Origin: Nakamurella multipartita DSM 44233
GTDB lineage: Bacteria > Actinomycetota > Actinomycetes > Mycobacteriales > Nakamurellaceae
Direction of reading: 5' to 3'
DNA length: 64,000 nucleotides
NCBI RefSeq assembly: GCF_000024365.1
Contig: NC_013235.1
Coordinates: 5,084,001 to 5,148,000 of the forward strand
In this document: positions 16,432 through 25,445 of the stretch, piece by piece
How positions within the stretch are numbered: the stretch's first letter is position 1
How the letters are laid out: each line of letters begins with the position of its first letter
The notes under the pieces: model-generated
Told to the model about the DNA's origin: nothing
Databases searched by the model: none
Seen by the model: only the letters and a program-made list of their open reading frames with translations
Translations under genes and position numbers: made by a program

Positions 16432-17658
16432 ATGGGTGCGCTCTGGCACGGGTTCGCGAACATGGGCACGGTCGAGCGCGATGGCGCGTTCGCCATCAGC
16501 CGCGGTGAGGGCGCCTACGTCTGGGACACCGCCGGCACCCGCTACCTCGACGCCACCGCCGGGCTGTGGTTCACCAACGTCGGTCACGGCCGGGCGGCGA
16601 TCGCCGACGCCGTCGCCGAGCAGATCCGGCGGATCGCGGCCTACTCGACCTTCGGCGACTACGCGGTCGACACCACCCTGGCCCTGGCCGAGCGGCTGGC
16701 CGGGATCGCGCCGGTCGCCGGCAGCAAGATCTTCTTCACCTCGGGCGGCTCCGACTCGATCGACACCGCGGTCAAGCTGGCCCGGCGGTACTGGCGGGAG
16801 GTCGGGTCGCCGGCCAAGGAGATCGTGGTGGCCCGGCAGAAGGCCTACCACGGCATGCACGTGGCCGGCACCGCGCTGGCCGGCATCCCCGGCAACCACG
16901 ACGGGTACGGCGAGCTGATGACCGACATCGGGTCGGTCGACTGGGACTCGGGCAAGTCGCTGCTGGAGTTCATCGAGCGGGTTGGCGCCGACCGGATCGC
17001 CGCCTTCTTCTGCGAGCCGGTCATCGGGGCCGGCGGCATCTACCTGCCGCCGGAGGGGTACCTGGCCGAGGTCCGGCAGATCTGCCGGGAGCACGACATC
17101 CTGTTCGTCGCCGATGAGGTGATCACCGGGTTCGGCCGGCTCGGCGAATGGTTCGCCTCCACCCGGTTCGACCTGCAGCCGGACATGATGACCACGGCCA
17201 AGGGCCTGACCTCGGGGTACGTGCCGATGGGGGCGGTGTTCGTGGCCCCGACCGTGGCCGCACCGTTCTTCGACCCGACCGGCGAGGCCTGGTGGCGCCA
17301 CGGCTACACCTACATGGGCCATGCGGCCGCGGCCGCCGCCGCCATGGCGAACCTGGACATCATCGAGTCCGAGGGGCTGCTGGCCCAGGCGACCCGGCTG
17401 GAGGGCACCCTGCACCAGCGGTTCGCCCCGCTGGCCGAGCATCCGGCGGTGGCCGAGGTCCGCAGCGGCGTCGGCGCGCTGACCGCGGTCCAGCTGGCCG
17501 ACCCCGCGGCCGCGATGGGCCTGGCCAAGAAGCTGCGCGCGCACGGCGTGGCCACCCGCGCCGTCGGCGCCGGCGCGGTCCAGATCTCCCCGTCGTTCGT
17601 GATGACCGACGAGCAGGTCGACGACCTGGTCGCCGGCTTCCGCGCCGCCCTCGGCTGA
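16432..17658 (+). CDS. Class III aminotransferase (omega-amino acid:pyruvate type)
   Basis: A 408-residue PLP enzyme of fold type I. Visible residues are the phosphate-binding SGGSDSIDTAVKLARRY, Asp228 in FVADEVITGFGR and the Schiff-base lysine K257 in MTTAKGLTSGYVPMG. Family members transfer amino groups from omega-amino acids, putrescine-like diamines or beta-alanine to pyruvate or 2-oxoglutarate. The start ATG is preceded by AAGGATCAGG. The gene stands alone between the NmrA gene and a repeat-rich spacer, so the substrate cannot be inferred from context. Confidence 0.9.
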   Translation: MGALWHGFANMGTVERDGAFAISRGEGAYVWDTAGTRYLDATAGLWFTNVGHGRAAIADAVAEQIRRIAAYSTFGDYAVDTTLALAERLAGIAPVAGSKIFFTSGGSDSIDTAVKLARRYWREVGSPAKEIVVARQKAYHGMHVAGTALAGIPGNHDGYGELMTDIGSVDWDSGKSLLEFIERVGADRIAAFFCEPVIGAGGIYLPPEGYLAEVRQICREHDILFVADEVITGFGRLGEWFASTRFDLQPDMMTTAKGLTSGYVPMGAVFVAPTVAAPFFDPTGEAWWRHGYTYMGHAAAAAAAMANLDIIESEGLLAQATRLEGTLHQRFAPLAEHPAVAEVRSGVGALTAVQLADPAAAMGLAKKLRAHGVATRAVGAGAVQISPSFVMTDEQVDDLVAGFRAALG

Positions 17659-17690
17659 CCCGGTTTCCCGCGCGGATCAACTTCCCTGGC

Positions 17691-17750
17691 GCGGATGAAA
17701 CTGCACCGAATGGGACTGGTGGGACCAGAGTCAACGACTTTGGCCGCGCG
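17691..17750. repeat. 60-bp imperfect direct repeat, copy A
   Basis: Starts GCGGATGAA and contains ACCGAATGGGACTGGTGGGA. It is nearly identical, with a few substitutions and no indels, to copy B at 17902-17961, on the same strand 211 bp downstream. It lies in the 338-bp gene-free spacer between the aminotransferase and the flavin reductase genes. No gene is supported in this spacer. Confidence 0.75.
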
Positions 17751-17760
17751 GAGGGTGGGC

Positions 17761-17828
17761 CCGTCGTGAGGGTGGGGCCGTCGCGAGGGTGCGGCCGTCG
17801 CGAGGGTGCGGCCGTCGCAAGGGTCGGG
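17761..17828. repeat. Four tandem 17-bp repeats (CCGTCGCGAGGGTGCGG)
   Basis: Full units start at 17761, 17778, 17795 and 17812, with a partial fifth from 17830. Units 2 and 3 are identical, and 1 and 4 differ at two or three positions. The array sits between the two 60-bp direct repeats. Seventeen is not a multiple of three, which argues against coding. Confidence 0.8.
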
Positions 17829-17901
17829 GCCGTCGCGGGGTGGCACGGTTTCCGGCCCGAACGCCCCGACGCCGCTCCCGCCGCGTTCGTCCACCCCCCG
17901 C

Positions 17902-17961
17902 GCGGATGAAGTCGCACCGAATGGGACTGGTGGGACGGGAGTCGATGACTTCGGCCGCGCC
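17902..17961. repeat. 60-bp imperfect direct repeat, copy B
   Basis: Second copy of the element at 17691-17750, again starting GCGGATGAA and containing ACCGAATGGGACTGGTGGGA. It ends about 36 bp before the stop of the flavin reductase gene. Confidence 0.75.
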
Positions 17962-17996
17962 GGGGAAGATGATCCGCGCGGGAGCAGGGGTGAGGG

Positions 17997-18755
17997 TCAG
18001 GTGCGGTGCAGGAGCTGCTCGAACGGGATCAGGTTGTCGAAGGGGTCGGCGTCGCGGCGGCGGCGGGCCTCTACCAGCGACGGCTCGGGACCCAGATGGA
18101 CCCGGGCGGCCCGCGCGACGGCGTCGGCGGCCAGCTCGTCCTCAGGATCGAGCGAGACGTCGACCAGGGCGGGAAGGGCCGGGGTCGGGAGAACCCGGGC
18201 CTCGGCGGCGCCGGCCAGCGCTCGGACCAACTGAGCCCCGGCCTGCTCGACCCGCCGATCAAGCGACGCGCCGGACTCCGGGTCGGCCCCGAAATCGGCG
18301 GTCGCGGCGAACACGCCGGTGGCCACCGGCTCGGCCTTGAGGTAGGCGAACAGCGGCCGCAGCGCGTGGTCGAGCACCAGCGAGTGCCGGGCCGAACCGC
18401 CGGTGGCGGCCAGCACCACCGGCTTGCCGGTGAAACCCTGCGGGTCGGCCACGTCGAAGAACGACTTGAACAGCCCGCTGTAGGACGCGCTGAACACCGG
18501 CGTGACCGCAATCAACGCATCGGCGCCCTGCACCGCGTCCAGCGCCGTCTGCAGCGCGGCCGGCGCGAACCCGGTGACCATCGCGTCGGCGATCGGTCGG
18601 GCCAGCGCCCGCAACGGCACGTCGACCATCTCGATGCGCAGGCCGCGCCGGGCCCCGTCCCGCCGCACGGCCTGGGCGAGCCGGTCGGCCAACAGCTTGG
18701 TCGACGACGGCTCACTCAGGCCGGCCGAGACGACGGCGACCGTGACGGTGCTCAT
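17997..18755 (-). CDS. NADPH-dependent FMN reductase, CE1759 family
   Basis: A 252-residue flavodoxin-fold protein. TVAVVSAGLSEPSSTKLLAD at the N-terminus is the flavin-phosphate loop, and ALIAVTPVFSASYSGLFKS and VLAATGGSARHSLVLDH are typical of NAD(P)H:FMN reductases. It matches the actinobacterial CE1759-type partner of CE1758-type luciferase-like enzymes and would supply reduced FMN to the neighbouring monooxygenase. Its ATG overlaps the stop of that gene by 4 nt (ATGA), so the two are almost certainly co-translated. The physiological substrate of the pair is not known to me. Confidence 0.9.
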   Translation of the reverse strand: MSTVTVAVVSAGLSEPSSTKLLADRLAQAVRRDGARRGLRIEMVDVPLRALARPIADAMVTGFAPAALQTALDAVQGADALIAVTPVFSASYSGLFKSFFDVADPQGFTGKPVVLAATGGSARHSLVLDHALRPLFAYLKAEPVATGVFAATADFGADPESGASLDRRVEQAGAQLVRALAGAAEARVLPTPALPALVDVSLDPEDELAADAVARAARVHLGPEPSLVEARRRRDADPFDNLIPFEQLLHRT

Positions 18756-19867
18756 GCCGACACCTTCTCCGACTCCTGGGCCGACCGATGGGCGGCCGCG
18801 TCCCGCGCGGCGACCAGCGAGGCGTGGGTCGGGGCGTCCGGCACGTGGGCCGGCTTGAGCGCGGCGAACTCCTTGCGCAGCACCGGCACGACCTCGCCGA
18901 GCAGGTCCAACTGCTCCAGCACGGTCGACAGCGGCAGGCCGGCGTGGTCCATCAGGAACAGCTGCCGCTGGTAGTCGCCGAACGACTCGCGGAAGGTCAG
19001 AGTCCGGTCGATGACCTGCTCGGGGCTGCCCACGGTCAGCGGCGTCATCTCCGAGAAGTCCTCCAGCGACGGGCCGTGCCCGTACACCGGGGCGTTGTCG
19101 AAGTACGGCCGGAACTGGCGGACGGCGTCCTGGGAGTTGCGGGCCATGAACACCTGGCCGCCCAGCCCGACGATCGCTTGGTCGGCTGAGCCGTGGCCGT
19201 AGTGCTCGAACCGGCTGCGGTACAGCCCGATCAACCGCTGGAAGTGGGTGGTCGGCCAGAAGATGTGGTTGGCGAAGAAGCCGTCGCCGTAATAGGCGGC
19301 CTGCTCGGCGATCTCCGGGCTGCGGATCGAGCCGTGCCAGACGAACGGCGGCACGTCGTCGAGCGGACGCGGGGTCGAGGTGAAGCCACGCAACGGGGTG
19401 CGGAACTGCCCCTTCCAGTCCACGACGTCCTCGCGCCAGAGCCGGCGCAGCAACGCGTAGTTCTCCACGGCGAGCTCGACGCCCTTGGTGATGTCCTGTC
19501 CGAACCAGGGGTAGACCGGCCCGGTGTTGCCGCGACCCATCATCAGGTCGACCCGGCCGTCGGCCAGGTGCTGCAGCATCGCGAAGTCCTCGGCGATCTT
19601 CACCGGGTCGTTCGTGGTGATCAGGGTGGTCGAGGTGGACAGGATCAGCTTGTCGGTCCGGGCCGCGATGTAGCCGAGCATGGTCGTCGGCGACGACGGC
19701 ACGAACGGCGGGTTGTGGTGCTCGCCGGTGGCGAACACGTCCAGCCCGACCTCCTCGGCCTTGCGCGCGATGGTCACCATCGCCTTGATGCGCTCGTGCT
19801 CGGTCGGCGTCCGCCCGGTCGTCGGGTCGGTGGTCACGTCACCGACGGTGAAGATGCCAAATTGCAT
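18752..19867 (-). CDS. LLM-class flavin-dependent oxidoreductase, CE1758 family
   Basis: A 371-residue luciferase-like TIM-barrel protein beginning MQFGIFTVGDVTTDPTTGRT. Family runs include GLDVFATGEHHNPPFVPSSP, STSTTLITTNDPVKIAEDFA and DGRVDLMMGRGNTGPVYPWF. It would use FMNH2 and O2 to oxidise an unidentified substrate; F420 is less likely because an FMN reductase is coupled to it. It is the first gene of a two-gene operon. The upstream region (19868-19980) contains a short A/T-richer stretch, GTTGAAGTATCAACTGG, whose GTTGA/TCAAC arms form a small inverted repeat that could be an operator. Confidence 0.9.
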   Translation of the reverse strand: MQFGIFTVGDVTTDPTTGRTPTEHERIKAMVTIARKAEEVGLDVFATGEHHNPPFVPSSPTTMLGYIAARTDKLILSTSTTLITTNDPVKIAEDFAMLQHLADGRVDLMMGRGNTGPVYPWFGQDITKGVELAVENYALLRRLWREDVVDWKGQFRTPLRGFTSTPRPLDDVPPFVWHGSIRSPEIAEQAAYYGDGFFANHIFWPTTHFQRLIGLYRSRFEHYGHGSADQAIVGLGGQVFMARNSQDAVRQFRPYFDNAPVYGHGPSLEDFSEMTPLTVGSPEQVIDRTLTFRESFGDYQRQLFLMDHAGLPLSTVLEQLDLLGEVVPVLRKEFAALKPAHVPDAPTHASLVAARDAAAHRSAQESEKVSA

Positions 19868-19980
19868 GACGCACTCCCTCTGGTCGCTCCGCGAAACCTC
19901 GGTAGTTGAAGTATCAACTGGTTCCGCCCCGGTCAACCGCGCCCCCCCTGCTCTTATTCCACTCCATGCCGACGCATGGA

Positions 19981-20766
19981 TCAGGCCCAGTCGCCGGGCA
20001 CCCGGTGCCGGTCCGCCCGGCCGGCCGCGTCGGTCAGCACGCCGTCCGGCAGCTCGCCGGGCACCAGCTCGCCGCGGCGGGCGTAGGCGGCCCTCACTGA
20101 AGCGGCGACGTCGGCCACGGTGACGCCTGGAGCGGTGTCGCTGACCGCGCCGACCGTCGACGGGTCCCAGTCCAGGCCCAACGCCCGGTACACCTGCACC
20201 AGCACCGAGCGCACCGGCTCGGGATCGGTGACCAGGATGACCGTGCCGAACAACCAGCCGCCGCGGACCAACCGCTGGGCGGTGCCGACCAGCTTGTGGC
20301 CGTGCCCGTCGTTGATGCTGAACTCGCCCGGGCAGTACTCCCCCGGCACCGGACCCAGCCGGGCGTCGGCGCCGACCGCGCGCAGCGCCTCCACCAGCAG
20401 CTCGCCGAAGCCGGTGAACCGGGCCCGGATCTCGGTGCGCTCGTGCGGGTCGGCCGCGACGTGATCCAGGCACAGCGATGCGCGGTGATAGCCGGCGGCG
20501 CGTCCGCCGGGACCGCGGCGGACCGGCTCGAACCCGGCCGCCCGGGCGGCGGCGGCCGCGGCTGCGATCCCCTCGGTCGCACAGTCGCGGCCGCTGAACG
20601 CCAGGGTCGGGCCCGGCCGGTACAGCCGCAGCTGCTGTTCGGACCCGCCGCCCGCCGCGACCGCCGACAGCAGGGCCGGACCGAGCGCGATGTCCAGCAG
20701 CGGAGCCCGCTGCTGCGCGGTGTCGTCCAGCAGGGTGATCAGCTTGCCGTCATCGATGTCGACCAC
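19981..20766 (-). CDS. Lipoate-protein ligase A family protein
   Basis: About 261 residues with the BirA/LplA fold: LLDIALGPALLSAVAAGG, FSGRDCATEGIAAA, RRGPGGRAAGYH and the HGHKLVGTAQR segment with the conserved catalytic lysine (about Lys158). Family members attach lipoate or octanoate to lipoyl domains; some are degenerate or act on other acyl groups. The start is set at GTG 20766 as the first usable codon before the conserved block. No convincing ribosome-binding site is visible, so the start is uncertain. It is divergent from the serine hydrolase gene. Confidence 0.8.
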   Translation of the reverse strand: MVDIDDGKLITLLDDTAQQRAPLLDIALGPALLSAVAAGGGSEQQLRLYRPGPTLAFSGRDCATEGIAAAAAAARAAGFEPVRRGPGGRAAGYHRASLCLDHVAADPHERTEIRARFTGFGELLVEALRAVGADARLGPVPGEYCPGEFSINDGHGHKLVGTAQRLVRGGWLFGTVILVTDPEPVRSVLVQVYRALGLDWDPSTVGAVSDTAPGVTVADVAASVRAAYARRGELVPGELPDGVLTDAAGRADRHRVPGDWA

Positions 20767-20854
20767 GGGTGCGATGCTGACACACTCGCGCCGGCGGCGA
20801 CGAAGGCGGCAGCGCGGGCGTAGGGCGAGGGATCTCGCCGGAAGGACGGGTGTG

Positions 20855-21661
20855 ATGGATCTGAAGGCGGAGATCGCCGACTGGCCGGTCGGGTCGGCGT
20901 CGGTCGCGGTGATCGGGCCCAGCGGCGTGCTCGACGTCCTGGACGACGGGGCCGTGCACCGCTGGGCGTCGCTGACCAAGGTCATCACCGCCCTGACCGT
21001 GCTCGACGCCAGCGTCGAAGGGGTGATCAGTCTCGACGACGAGGTGGGCCCGCCCGGGTCGACGCTGCGGCACCTGCTGTCCCACGCCTCGGGCTTGGCG
21101 CCGGACTCGGACCGGGTGATGGCCCCGCCGGGCACCCGGCGCATCTACTCCAACCACGGCATCGACGTGGCCGCGCACCATCTGGAGGCCAGCGGGGACC
21201 AACGGTTCCACGACCACCTCGAGGAGCGTGTGCTGGACCTGCTGGAGATGGCCGACACGAGCCTGGTCGGGCCGCCGGCGCACGGCGCCCAGGGCTCGAT
21301 CGAGAACCTGGCCACCCTGGCCTGGGAGCTGCTGCGGCCCCGGCTGCTGATGCCCGAAGTGGTCTGGCTGGCCTCCACCGTCAGCTTTCCCGGCCTGTCC
21401 GGCGTGCTGCCCGGATTCGGCAAGCAGCCGAGCAACGACTGGGGCCTGGGCTGCGAGATCCGCGACCACAAGAGCCCGCACTGGACGGCTCCGGAGAATT
21501 CTCCGGCCACCTTCGGCCACTTCGGCCAGTCCGGCTCGTTCCTGTGGGTCGACCGGGAGGCGGACCTGGCCTGCGTCTCGCTGTGCGACACCGCGTTCGG
21601 CCCGTGGGCGGCCCAGGTCTGGCCGCGGCTGTCCAGCCGGGTGCTGGAGAACTACGGCTGA
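20855..21661 (+). CDS. Serine hydrolase, beta-lactamase family (class C-like)
   Basis: A 268-residue protein with the penicillin-binding fold motifs: SLTK (Ser39-Lys42, nucleophile and base), YSN (tyrosine motif, in RRIYSNHG) and HFGQSG near the C-terminus in place of KTG. No signal peptide is seen, so it is probably cytosolic. That fits esterase or D-aminopeptidase-like members better than a true resistance enzyme. AAGGA eight nt upstream of ATG 20855 fits well; a GTG at 20852 is an alternative start. Confidence 0.88.
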   Translation: MDLKAEIADWPVGSASVAVIGPSGVLDVLDDGAVHRWASLTKVITALTVLDASVEGVISLDDEVGPPGSTLRHLLSHASGLAPDSDRVMAPPGTRRIYSNHGIDVAAHHLEASGDQRFHDHLEERVLDLLEMADTSLVGPPAHGAQGSIENLATLAWELLRPRLLMPEVVWLASTVSFPGLSGVLPGFGKQPSNDWGLGCEIRDHKSPHWTAPENSPATFGHFGQSGSFLWVDREADLACVSLCDTAFGPWAAQVWPRLSSRVLENYG

Positions 21662-21669
21662 GCCGGCCG

Positions 21670-22539
21670 TCACCCCCAGGGCAGCGGGCCGTCCCCCCGG
21701 CCGACCAGGCTTGCGGTGAGCAGCCCGTCACCGGTGACCCGCAGGGTGCAGATCACCGACTGCCGGCTGGCACTGACATCCGGCGGCACCGTGTTCGGGT
21801 CGTCCGGTCCGGCCCTGACCTGCAGCAATCCGCCGGCGGTCGGATCGCTCGACCCGGTCCGCTCGGCGACCAGCCGGGCACAGGAATCGGTCAGCCCGGC
21901 CAGCTCGTCGATGCCGATCAAGGCGACGCCGAACACCTCGACGTCGTGTGGCTCGTCGCAACCGACCCGCCATCCCGCCGGCGAGCGGCTGTCCTTGCAC
22001 CAGCCGGCGCGATCCGCCGCCGGCCCGGGCGTCCGGTCGCGCACCGACCCGGGATAGCCGCGCTCATCGGGGGTCAGGGCGCAGGCAATCCATTGCTGGC
22101 CGGCGGCGGTCTGGACGGCGTCGGGCCCGACCAGCACCACGTCGTCGGCCACGACCGGGGTCCAGGGCATGACGTCCCACCCCAGGTAGGCCCGGACCGC
22201 GGGCCGGCACGAGTCCGGATCCGGCGGCGCCTGCGGCTGGTCGCCGATGGTCGGGAAGGTGCGCCCGTCGGCCGTCACCGACACGATCTCCCCGTAACCC
22301 CACGTGGTCGAACAGGCACCGGTCGGCGCGGCGGCGACCGCCAGCCCCCGGGCCGTGAGCGGCGACCCGGCCGGCACCGGTCGACCGGTCAGGCAGTCGC
22401 CGACCGCCGGCGGGGGCGGGATGGGGGCGGGCACGGCCACGCCTTCAATCCGCCGGCCCGGGCCGAGCACGGCCGGCACGAGGGCGGCCGCGATCAGCGC
22501 GACCGCCAGCACGCACACACCCCAGGCGCGCCTGCTCAT
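21670..22539 (-). CDS. Membrane-anchored protein with septum-formation-like repeats
   Basis: A 289-residue protein. One N-terminal membrane segment (VCVLAVALIAAALVPAVL) is followed by an extracytoplasmic region. AVGDCLTG, later VGCDEPHDVEVFG, resembles the VGDC and PHD-EVF pattern of the actinobacterial septum-formation domain (PF13845-type), which occurs in membrane-anchored proteins. About seven cysteines outside the membrane may form disulfides. The function of this family is poorly defined and I infer only a cell-surface location. Start ATG 22539 gives a clean N-in anchor. Convergent with the serine hydrolase gene, 8 bp apart. Confidence 0.7.
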   Translation of the reverse strand: MSRRAWGVCVLAVALIAAALVPAVLGPGRRIEGVAVPAPIPPPPAVGDCLTGRPVPAGSPLTARGLAVAAAPTGACSTTWGYGEIVSVTADGRTFPTIGDQPQAPPDPDSCRPAVRAYLGWDVMPWTPVVADDVVLVGPDAVQTAAGQQWIACALTPDERGYPGSVRDRTPGPAADRAGWCKDSRSPAGWRVGCDEPHDVEVFGVALIGIDELAGLTDSCARLVAERTGSSDPTAGGLLQVRAGPDDPNTVPPDVSASRQSVICTLRVTGDGLLTASLVGRGDGPLPWG

Positions 22540-22605
22540 ACCGCACCCTAGGCTCCCCCGCTCGGTGAACGGGCGGGCGCGTGACAGGCTGACCGCACAG
22601 CCTGC

Positions 22606-23859
22606 TTGCCCGCACCACCCCGCGCGACCCGAGGACTTCCCATCAGTAACCCCACCGCCCACCCCGGCACGGACCACCCGACCGATCACGATCGACCCGA
22701 CGCGGTCTCGGCCGCGGCCATCGCCACCCTGTGCACCTACACCTGGTTCCTCTACGGGCTCGGACCCTCGATCCCGCTGTTCCGCAACGAGCTCGGGGTC
22801 TCCAGCTCGGTGGCCGGGCTGCACTCGCTGATGCTGGCCGCCGGGGTGGTGATCTGCGGTTTCACCGGCGTCACGCTGGCCAACCGGTGGGCCCGGTTCG
22901 GCCTGGCCCGCCGGGCGGTGCTGGTGCTGGGCGGCGCGATCGCCCTGTTCTGCGCCGGCTCGCTGGCCAGCGGCGCCGAACTGGCCATCACCCTGCCGAC
23001 GATGCTGGTGATCGGGCTGGCCGGCGGGCTCGCGGTCAACACGGCCACCACCGTGCTGCAGGCACACCACGGCCGGTCGGGCCCGGCGGTGCTCACCCTG
23101 GCCAATGCGGCCGCCGCCGGGGTAGGGCTGGTCACCCCGCTGGCCGTCGGCGCGGCCACCGCGCTGGGTCTGACCTGGCGGGCCGCGCTGATCCTGGTCG
23201 TCCCGTTCGCCCTGGTCGCGTTCACCCTGGTCGGCCGGCAACGGGCGGTCCCGGCCTACGCGGCCCGGCCCGCCGGTGGTGGCCGGTTCACGGTGCGGGG
23301 CTTCCCCAGCACCTACTGGCCGGCCGCGCTGGCCGTGGTCTTCGCGGTGGCCGTGGAGTTCAGCCTGGTCACCTGGACGCCGGATCTGCTCGTGCAACGC
23401 ACCGGCATGTCCCCGGGGACCGCGTCCGGCCTGGTCTCGGCGGTCGTCGGCGGGATGGCGCTGGGCCGGTTGATCACCGCACCGCTGGCCCGTCGCTGGT
23501 CTCCGCTGTCGTTGTTCCTGGCCGGCGTGGGCGTGACGGTGGCCGGCTGGGGCCTGACCTGGCTGTCCGGATCGGCCGTGCTGTCGGTGACGGGGCTGCT
23601 CATCCTCGGCATCGGGCTGGGCGGCCAGTACCCGTTGGGCGCGTCGTTGACGATGGCGGCCTCGGGCGGGCGGCCGGACCGGGCGATCGCCGTGCTGGCC
23701 GTCGGCGTCGGGTTGTCCTCCGGCCTGGGCCCGTTCGCGCTGGCCACCCTCTCAGATGCGGTCGGCGTGGAATCGGCGTTCCTGATCATCCCGGTGATGG
23801 CGTTGGCCGCCGGCGCCGGTGTGCTCGTCTCGGCCCGCCGGACGGCCGCCGCGGGCTGA
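22606..23859 (+). CDS. Major facilitator superfamily transporter (CynX/NimT-like)
   Basis: About 12 membrane helices in at most 417 residues. ANRWARFGLARR is the loop 2-3 motif of the superfamily. Helix 11-12 ILGIGLGGQYPLGASLTMAA and the general layout resemble the cyanate/NimT-type transporters. Substrate unknown. The start is unclear: TTG 22606 has no ribosome-binding site, whereas GAGGA lies about 6 nt before an ATC at 22642 that begins ISNPTAHPG. If ATC is used the protein is 405 residues. Divergent from the septum-formation-like gene. Confidence 0.85.
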   Translation: MPAPPRATRGLPISNPTAHPGTDHPTDHDRPDAVSAAAIATLCTYTWFLYGLGPSIPLFRNELGVSSSVAGLHSLMLAAGVVICGFTGVTLANRWARFGLARRAVLVLGGAIALFCAGSLASGAELAITLPTMLVIGLAGGLAVNTATTVLQAHHGRSGPAVLTLANAAAAGVGLVTPLAVGAATALGLTWRAALILVVPFALVAFTLVGRQRAVPAYAARPAGGGRFTVRGFPSTYWPAALAVVFAVAVEFSLVTWTPDLLVQRTGMSPGTASGLVSAVVGGMALGRLITAPLARRWSPLSLFLAGVGVTVAGWGLTWLSGSAVLSVTGLLILGIGLGGQYPLGASLTMAASGGRPDRAIAVLAVGVGLSSGLGPFALATLSDAVGVESAFLIIPVMALAAGAGVLVSARRTAAAG

Positions 23860-23891
23860 CTGTCGGACCCCTGGGTCAGGATGGTCCGGTG

Positions 23892-25445
23892 ATGTTCGTC
23901 GAGCTCGCCACCACCTCCGCCGCGGTCGGCGCCACCCGGTCCCGACTGGCCAAGCGGGCCCTGCTGGCCGCCGCGATCCGGGCCGCGGAGCCGGATGAGA
24001 TCGGCCTGGTGGTCACCTACCTGTCGGGTTCGCTGCGGCAGCGGCGCACCGGGGTGGGCTGGGCCTCGTTGAGCGAGGTACCCGCGCCCGCCCCCGAGCC
24101 GACCCTGTCGGTCGCCGCGGTGGACGACGCGTTCGAGCAGATCGCGGCCATCGGCGGAGCCGGGTCGGCCGCGGCTCGGGCCGCGGCCGTGCAGGCCCTG
24201 TTCGCCCGGGCCACCGCGGACGAGCAGCGATTGCTGCAGGCCTTGGTATTCGACGAGATCCGTCAGGGGGCGCTGGACGCGCAGGTACAGGACGGGCTGG
24301 CCGAGGCCTTCGGGGTGCCCGCCGCGGCGGTGCAGCGGGCCGCCATGCTGCTGGGCTCCACCGCGACCGCCGCCCGCCTGCTGCAGACCCAGGGGCTGCC
24401 GGGATTGCAGTCGGTCGGCCTGCAGGTCGGGGTGCCGGTCCGGCCGATGCTGGCCGCCGCCGCCCCCGACCCGGCCGCCGCGGTGGACAAGTCCGGGCTG
24501 CCGGCGCTGGTCGACACCAAGCTCGACGGGATCCGGGTGCAGGTGCACAAGGACGGCGACACGATCGCGCTGTACACCCGCACGCTGGACGAGATCACCG
24601 ACCGGCTGCCGGAGGTGGTGCGGGTGATCGCCGACCTGCCGGCCCGCCGGCTGGTGCTCGACGGGGAGGTGCTGGCCCTGGACGCCGCCGGCCGTCCGGT
24701 GGCGTTCCAGCTGATCGCCTCGCGGACGATGACCAAGTCCCCGACCGATGGACCGCCGCTGCCCCTGACGCTGTTCTGTTTCGACCTGCTGCACGTGGAC
24801 GGCCGCGACCTGCTCGACGAGCCGCTGTCCGAACGGGCCGCCGTGATGAACACCGTGCTGCCCCCGTCGCTGATCGTGCCGCGCACCGTCGCCCCCGACC
24901 TGGCCGCGGTGCAGGCGGCCTTCGCCGGCGCGGTCGGCGCCGGGTTCGAGGGAGCGGTGGTCAAGAAGCTGCACGCCCCCTACGCCGCCGGTCGACGCGA
25001 CTCCGGCTGGATCAAGCTCAAACCGCGGCACACCTTCGACCTGGCCGTCATCGCCGCCGAGTGGGGGTACGGGCGGCGCCAGGGCTGGCTCTCAAATCTG
25101 CACCTGGCCGCGCGCGACCCACGGACCGGTGAGCTGGTGATGCTCGGCAAGACCTTCAAGGGCCTGACCGACGCGACCCTGACCTGGCAGACCGAACAGT
25201 TCCTGGCCCGCGAGGTCCGGCGCACCAAGAGCACGGTGTTCGTCGAACCGCCGCTGGTCGCGGAGATCGCCATCGACGGGGTGCAGGCCTCCACCCGCTA
25301 CCCCGGTGGCATCGCCCTGCGCTTCGCCCGGGTGCTGCGGTACCGGCCGGACAAGACACCGGACGAGGTCGACAGCCTGGACGCCGTCGTCGCCCTCGGC
25401 GCGGCCCCGGCGGGGCCGGACCCGGACGCGGCCGGGTCAGCCTGA
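23892..25445 (+). CDS. ligB: ATP-dependent DNA ligase (LigB type)
   Basis: A 517-residue ligase with an N-terminal DNA-binding region (about 1-190), an adenylation domain and an OB domain. The active-site lysine is K210 in DTKLDGIRVQVH; LDGEVLALDAAGRP, FFDLLHVDG-like FCFDLLHVDG, EGAVVKKL and SGWIKLKPRH are motifs III to V. SSRYPGG-like TRYPGGIALRFARVLRYR closes it. Order and length match mycobacterial LigB (Rv3062-like), a second, non-essential ligase sealing nicks with ATP. ATG 23892 and the adjacent GTG 23889 are both usable; AGGA lies 7-10 nt upstream. The last 9 bp overlap the convergent MmcQ/YjbR gene. Confidence 0.93.
   Translation: MFVELATTSAAVGATRSRLAKRALLAAAIRAAEPDEIGLVVTYLSGSLRQRRTGVGWASLSEVPAPAPEPTLSVAAVDDAFEQIAAIGGAGSAAARAAAVQALFARATADEQRLLQALVFDEIRQGALDAQVQDGLAEAFGVPAAAVQRAAMLLGSTATAARLLQTQGLPGLQSVGLQVGVPVRPMLAAAAPDPAAAVDKSGLPALVDTKLDGIRVQVHKDGDTIALYTRTLDEITDRLPEVVRVIADLPARRLVLDGEVLALDAAGRPVAFQLIASRTMTKSPTDGPPLPLTLFCFDLLHVDGRDLLDEPLSERAAVMNTVLPPSLIVPRTVAPDLAAVQAAFAGAVGAGFEGAVVKKLHAPYAAGRRDSGWIKLKPRHTFDLAVIAAEWGYGRRQGWLSNLHLAARDPRTGELVMLGKTFKGLTDATLTWQTEQFLAREVRRTKSTVFVEPPLVAEIAIDGVQASTRYPGGIALRFARVLRYRPDKTPDEVDSLDAVVALGAAPAGPDPDAAGSA

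Noticed and set aside
17761-17828. CRISPR array
   Set aside because: The 17-bp units are contiguous with no unique spacers, and no cas genes are in the window.
20855-21661. Secreted beta-lactamase conferring resistance
   Set aside because: The SxxK and YxN motifs are present, but there is no signal peptide and the third motif is HxG. An esterase or peptidase role is more likely.
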